50,630 bases of DNA from contig CAIUGM010000003.1 in NCBI GenBank assembly GCA_903898675.1, forward strand, positions 1 to 50,630, written 5' to 3'. Shown piece after piece: positions 47,644-50,630 of this stretch (positions are counted from its first letter, which is position 1; every line of letters begins with the position of its first letter). The notes below the pieces were generated by a model. It did no database searches and was not told the origin of the DNA. It worked only from the letters and a program-made list of their open reading frames with translations. The stretch is from an uncultured Verrucomicrobiota bacterium (GTDB taxonomy: Bacteria; Verrucomicrobiota; Verrucomicrobiia; Opitutales; Opitutaceae). A program made the position numbers and the translations under genes.

Positions 47644-49560
47644 GTGTCCGATCTCCTCACCGCATTTTCCCGGCGACCGGCGCAGGCCGGCGGGATCAGG
47701 CGCGCGGCCTGGCTGCTCGCCGCGGGCTGGGCCGGCTGGATCGTCCTGGCGATCGCCTCGGCCGCCGAGGCGCCGGGGCCGCTGCCGGCCAACCGGCCGG
47801 TTGAGCAGCTGACGGCCGGCTATGTTTCCTCGGCGACCTGCCGCTCGTGTCATCCGGGCAACTACGCCAGCTGGCACGCCTCGTTTCACCGGACGATGAC
47901 GCAGCCCGGCGCGGCGCCGAAGTTTCCCGCCGCACTGGACGGGCTGGAGCTGACCCATGACGGCCGCGACTACCGCGTGGAGCGCGTGGGGCCGGCGTAT
48001 CAGGTGCGGCAGCGGGTCCACGGCAGTGCGACCACGGCGTACTCCGCGCCGCAGCAGATCGTGCTCACGACCGGTTCGCACCACCTGCAGATTTTCTGGC
48101 TCGAGACCGGCGAGGGCCGGACGTTGGTGCAGTTTCCCTTCGCCTACATCCTGGCGGAGAAGATGTGGGTGCCGGTCATCCAGACCTTCATGGCGCCGCC
48201 GGAGTTCAAGAACATCTACTCCGCCGGCGAGTGGAACGCGGCGTGCATCAACTGCCACACGACCCAGGGCCGCGGGCGTTTCGTGAACGGCAACACGTTC
48301 GACTCGCAGGTGGCGGAGTTCGGCATCAGCTGTGAATCCTGCCACGCCGAGGGTGCGGACCACATCGCGCAGAACCGCAATCCGCTGCGCCGGTTTACCC
48401 TGCATCTCGGCGATCAGCGCGACCCGACGATCGTCAACCCCGCGCGGCTCAAGGCGCAGGCGTCCACCCTGGCCTGCGGCCAGTGCCACAGCATCGCGGC
48501 GTTCAAGGGCATGGAGGAGAAGATCGACCTGAGCCAGAACGGGAGCAGGTTCCGCCCGGGCCAGACGGAGATGCCGCAGAAATTCGTCCTGCAGCCCGCG
48601 ACCGACGACCACGCCGCGCAAAAGCGGGAGATTCTGCAGCGCAACCCGCATTACTACTCCGACCGCTTCTGGGGCGACGGCATGACGCGCGTGACGGGTC
48701 GCGAAATGAACGGCGTGCTGGCGTCGCCCTGTTTCAAGGGCGGCGAGTTCAGCTGCGTCAGCTGCCACGAGATGCACCCGAAGGCCGGCGACACCGCCGC
48801 ACTCGCGGCCTGGGCCGACGGGCACCAGATGACCGAGCCGGCGGAGTCGAGCACCTCCTGCCTGCAGTGTCACCCGAAGATCGCGGCGACGCTGACCAGC
48901 CACACGCATCACCCGGCGGAATCCGCCGGCAGCTCGTGCTACAACTGCCACATGCCGCACACGGCCTTTGGCCTGATGGGCGCGCTGCGCAGCCATCAGG
49001 TTTCGTCGCCGTCGGTGCGCGAGACGCTCGAGTACCGCCGGCCGAACGCCTGCAACCTTTGTCACCTCGACAAGCCGCTCGGCTGGACGGCGGAGAAACT
49101 GACTGCGTGGTACGGCCAGCCCACGCCGGCGCTTTCCGCCGATGACCGCGAACTCGCCACCGGAACCCGTTGGCTGCTGCAGGGCGACGCCGGGCTGCGC
49201 GCGCTCACCGCTTGGAGTATGGGCTGGGCCCCGGCCCAGCAGGCGTCGGGCCGCGACTGGTTATACCCGTATCTTTTCACCGGCCTGGACGATCCCTACG
49301 CGGTGGTGCGCTTTGTCTCGTGGAAGTCGCTGCAATCGCTGCCCGGCCTGGGCGATTTCAAGTTCACCTACACGATCGAGGGCGCGCCGCTGCACTCCGC
49401 GGTACAGGCCGGTTACCAGAACTGGTGGCGGACGCTGCGCGCGCCCGGCGCCACGTTCCCGGCGGGCGCGGGGCTGCTGCCCGACGGTCATTTCCAGCAG
49501 GACATCTTTGTGCGCCTGCTCCGCGCCCGCGACCAGACCCCGATTTTCATCGTCGAGTAA
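47644..49560 (+). CDS. Exported octaheme cytochrome c
   Basis: This 638-residue protein starts at GTG 47644. A membrane/signal helix (AAWLLAAGWAGWIVLAIASA) leads to the periplasm. Eight CxxCH heme sites are present: CRSCH (Cys66), CINCH, CESCH, CGQCH, CVSCH, CLQCH, CYNCH and CNLCH. Additional His residues (SWHASFHRTM, SHTHHP, CHMPH) are available as second axial ligands. After the last heme (about residue 470) about 170 residues carry no heme motif. It resembles the multiheme proteins related to cytochrome c554 and may transfer electrons or act on nitrogen or sulfur compounds. No c-type biogenesis genes are in the window. Confidence 0.92.
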   Translation: MSDLLTAFSRRPAQAGGIRRAAWLLAAGWAGWIVLAIASAAEAPGPLPANRPVEQLTAGYVSSATCRSCHPGNYASWHASFHRTMTQPGAAPKFPAALDGLELTHDGRDYRVERVGPAYQVRQRVHGSATTAYSAPQQIVLTTGSHHLQIFWLETGEGRTLVQFPFAYILAEKMWVPVIQTFMAPPEFKNIYSAGEWNAACINCHTTQGRGRFVNGNTFDSQVAEFGISCESCHAEGADHIAQNRNPLRRFTLHLGDQRDPTIVNPARLKAQASTLACGQCHSIAAFKGMEEKIDLSQNGSRFRPGQTEMPQKFVLQPATDDHAAQKREILQRNPHYYSDRFWGDGMTRVTGREMNGVLASPCFKGGEFSCVSCHEMHPKAGDTAALAAWADGHQMTEPAESSTSCLQCHPKIAATLTSHTHHPAESAGSSCYNCHMPHTAFGLMGALRSHQVSSPSVRETLEYRRPNACNLCHLDKPLGWTAEKLTAWYGQPTPALSADDRELATGTRWLLQGDAGLRALTAWSMGWAPAQQASGRDWLYPYLFTGLDDPYAVVRFVSWKSLQSLPGLGDFKFTYTIEGAPLHSAVQAGYQNWWRTLRAPGATFPAGAGLLPDGHFQQDIFVRLLRARDQTPIFIVE

Positions 49561-49621
49561 TAATCCTCGAAGCATTTGCTCAGATCCAGTCATGGCCCAA
49601 GAAACACCAAAAGCCTTCCAT

Positions 49622-49671
49622 GTAGCAGCCGTCGTGAGACGGCTGGCCAGCGGTGTTACCACCGCTGCTAC
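49622..49671. repeat. GTAGCAGC double-hairpin element, copy 3 (best preserved)
   Basis: GTAG, then CAGCCGTC-gtga-GACGGCTG, GC, then CAGCGGTG-gtta-CCACCGCTG, then CTAC. Both stems are 8-9 bp and the outer tetranucleotides are complementary. It lies 61 nt after the cytochrome gene. Confidence 0.88.
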
Positions 49672-49728
49672 ATCCAGGCAAAATCAAGTTCCACGGGGCC
49701 GGCCCCTAAGCGAATAACCCAACCCCCC

Positions 49729-50148
49729 ATGTCCGCATCCAACCGTCATCTCCGCTTTGGCTGGTGGTCGCTGCTCGCCTACCTCTCCCTCGGCCTCGTC
49801 CTTGAGGTCCTGCACGGCTTCAAGCTCGGCTGGTACCTCGACGTCGGCAACGAGATGCGCCGCCTGATGTTCACCCTCGCGCACGCCCACGGTACGCTCC
49901 TTGCGCTCGTCAACCTCGCCGCCGGCCTGACGCTGCGCTCCGTCCCAAACCTCGTGCTGCCGAAGTACGCCTCGTTCTCCCTCATCGCGGCCGGCGTGCT
50001 GCTGCCGCTCGGCTTCCTGCTCGGGGGCATCCAGATCTATGGCGGCGATCCCGGCGTCGGCATCGTCCTCGTGCCCCTCGGCGGGCTGCTCCTGCTCTAC
50101 GGCGTCGGCGCCACGGCGCGCGCGGTGAGCCGCGCTACGGCAGTTTAA
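49729..50148 (+). CDS. Small membrane protein, four predicted helices
   Basis: The protein has 139 residues. Hydrophobic segments are about 12-28 (WWSLLAYLSLGLVLEVL), 46-68 (LMFTLAHAHGTLLALVNLAA), 82-102 (ASFSLIAAGVLLPLGFLLGG) and 110-128 (IVLVPLGGLLLLYGVGATA). The AHAHGTLLALVNL segment with two histidines recalls small membrane proteins of the heme-copper oxidase or DUF423 kind, but I do not assign a family. The ATG at 49729 was chosen because upstream residues are encoded by a palindrome. No clear operon partner. Confidence 0.75.
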   Translation: MSASNRHLRFGWWSLLAYLSLGLVLEVLHGFKLGWYLDVGNEMRRLMFTLAHAHGTLLALVNLAAGLTLRSVPNLVLPKYASFSLIAAGVLLPLGFLLGGIQIYGGDPGVGIVLVPLGGLLLLYGVGATARAVSRATAV

Positions 50149-50156
50149 GATCAGCG

Positions 50157-50188
50157 GCGCCCAAGTTTACAATAAACCGCTTGGGCTG
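50157..50188. terminator. Candidate terminator hairpin between convergent genes
   Basis: GCCCAA-GTTTA-caa-TAAAC-cgc-TTGGGC forms an 11-bp stem with a 3-nt bulge and a 3-nt loop. It lies just after the stop of the membrane protein and before the stop of the convergent gene. A T-rich stretch (50211-50221) follows about 25 nt later. The position suits transcript ends, but the T-run is not adjacent. Confidence 0.4.
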
Positions 50189-50218
50189 GGCAAGTGTAGT
50201 CCCGTCGGGTTTGTTTCT

Positions 50219-50473
50219 TTATTTCAACCCAAAATCCTTTCGCTCCGCTTCGAGAGAAATGCTCACGTCAAAATAGAACGTCTTTTCAGTTCCGCGCATA
50301 TCTACAACCATCTCATCATAGTGGCCAATAAGGCTCTGCTTTTTCAGCTTCGCGCCGATGTCACGCAAAAGAAAATACTCTTCTGATACAGATATTACCT
50401 TGAATGCCGTTTTGGTAGAAAGCCCGTCGCCCGTAGATGTAATCGAGGCCAACAGTCCATAGTGACTGGCCAT
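50219..50473 (-). pseudogene. C-terminal fragment of a DUF4919-like protein
   Basis: The frame gives 84 residues (STKTAFKVISVSEEYFLLRD, GHYDEMVVDMRGTEKTFYFD) that look like the C-terminal part of a DUF4919-type protein of perhaps 200 residues. Upstream of the ATG the frame continues protein-like (GWLEKTEPITGYTSY) back to a TAA at about 50520, where the sequence changes character into the structured DNA at the window end. This suggests that the 5' part was cut off there. The low GC (about 45%) differs sharply from all neighbours and points to transfer. The family assignment is from memory of motifs only. Confidence 0.5.
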
Positions 50474-50569
50474 ATATGAAGTGTAGCCCGTGATCGGCTC
50501 CGTCTTTTCGAGCCACCCTTAGAGTCGGTCTGGATGGTTGGTTGATGTTGCTATGACTGACGCTGGTTG

Positions 50570-50627
50570 TCCATCCCTGGCGTAGGGAAGGCCCGGCTTG
50601 GCGGGCCTGACCGGAGCCAGGGATGGA
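50570..50627. repeat. Nested palindrome at the right window end
   Basis: The outer stem TCCATCCCTGGC (50570-50581) pairs with GCCAGGGATGGA (50616-50627) over 12 bp. Inside it AGGCCCG (50589-50595) pairs with CGGGCCT (50602-50608) around a 6-nt loop. The sequence may continue beyond the window. It could be the end of a mobile element, given the truncated low-GC gene beside it. Confidence 0.6.
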
Positions 50628-50630
50628 GAG

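Overview
The window looks like a high-GC chromosome fragment of a Verrucomicrobiota bacterium, probably of the Opitutaceae. The grounds are a PVC-type CxxCH dehydrogenase/cytochrome, several Gfo/Idh/MocA paralogues beside a xylose-isomerase-like protein, an Ig/NHL-repeat surface protein with a C-terminal sorting tail, GC-rich codon use, and spacers rich in short palindromes. No 16S or marker phylogeny could be run, so the placement is inference from gene content. Both window edges lie in repeat-like DNA (a transposase gene on the left, a nested palindrome on the right), as expected of a contig that ended at repeats.

Layout. 1-1000: the 3' end of a DDE insertion sequence inserted into the remnant of a tRNA-associated integrase gene, next to tRNA-Glu(TTC). 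1.2-9.5 kb (minus strand): a tightly overlapped complex I operon nuoABCD-I-H-J-K-L with no nuoE, nuoF or nuoG; its last gene, nuoL, is cut off and joined tail-to-tail to a truncated FHA/adenylate-cyclase gene, so nuoM and nuoN are absent. 9.6-11.6 kb: a secreted GH29 fucosidase and a LuxR-type HTH protein. 12.0-18.2 kb: a DUF3570 / ApbE / TlpA-thioredoxin / DUF4266 envelope module followed by a large Ig/NHL surface protein. 18.2-28.5 kb: small secreted proteins (HbpS/GlcG-like, double cupin, Dabb), a CPA1 Na+/H+ antiporter, a PVC-type cytochrome, two SPFH proteins and an MFS transporter. 28.6-37.0 kb: a carbohydrate-oxidation island with four Gfo/Idh/MocA oxidoreductases, one TIM-barrel isomerase/epimerase, CstA and a phosphodiesterase. 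37.2-50.5 kb: a pseudopilin pair, a YgjP-like metallopeptidase, a hybrid histidine kinase, FKBP and cyclophilin prolyl isomerases, an M20 amidohydrolase, PpnP, a VOC protein, an octaheme cytochrome c, a small membrane protein and a DUF4919-like fragment.

Two signals stand out. First, the ApbE neighbourhood: the outer-membrane DUF3570 protein carries DSIAGAT, which matches the flavinylation signature Dxx(S/T/A)GA(S/T), and the large secreted protein directly downstream carries a similar NSLAGAT. This suggests a candidate envelope flavin-based redox module. Second, the spacers hold several sequence families of two-hairpin palindromes that share GTAG at the left edge and CTAC at the right edge, the layout known for REP elements mobilised by RAYT transposases. 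No RAYT gene is visible here. Two copies lie inside the reading frames of nuoI and nuoC and encode their C-terminal tails. A further palindrome family built from about 10-nt CACGGA-like units sits between genes, and related arrays sit inside the nuo operon.
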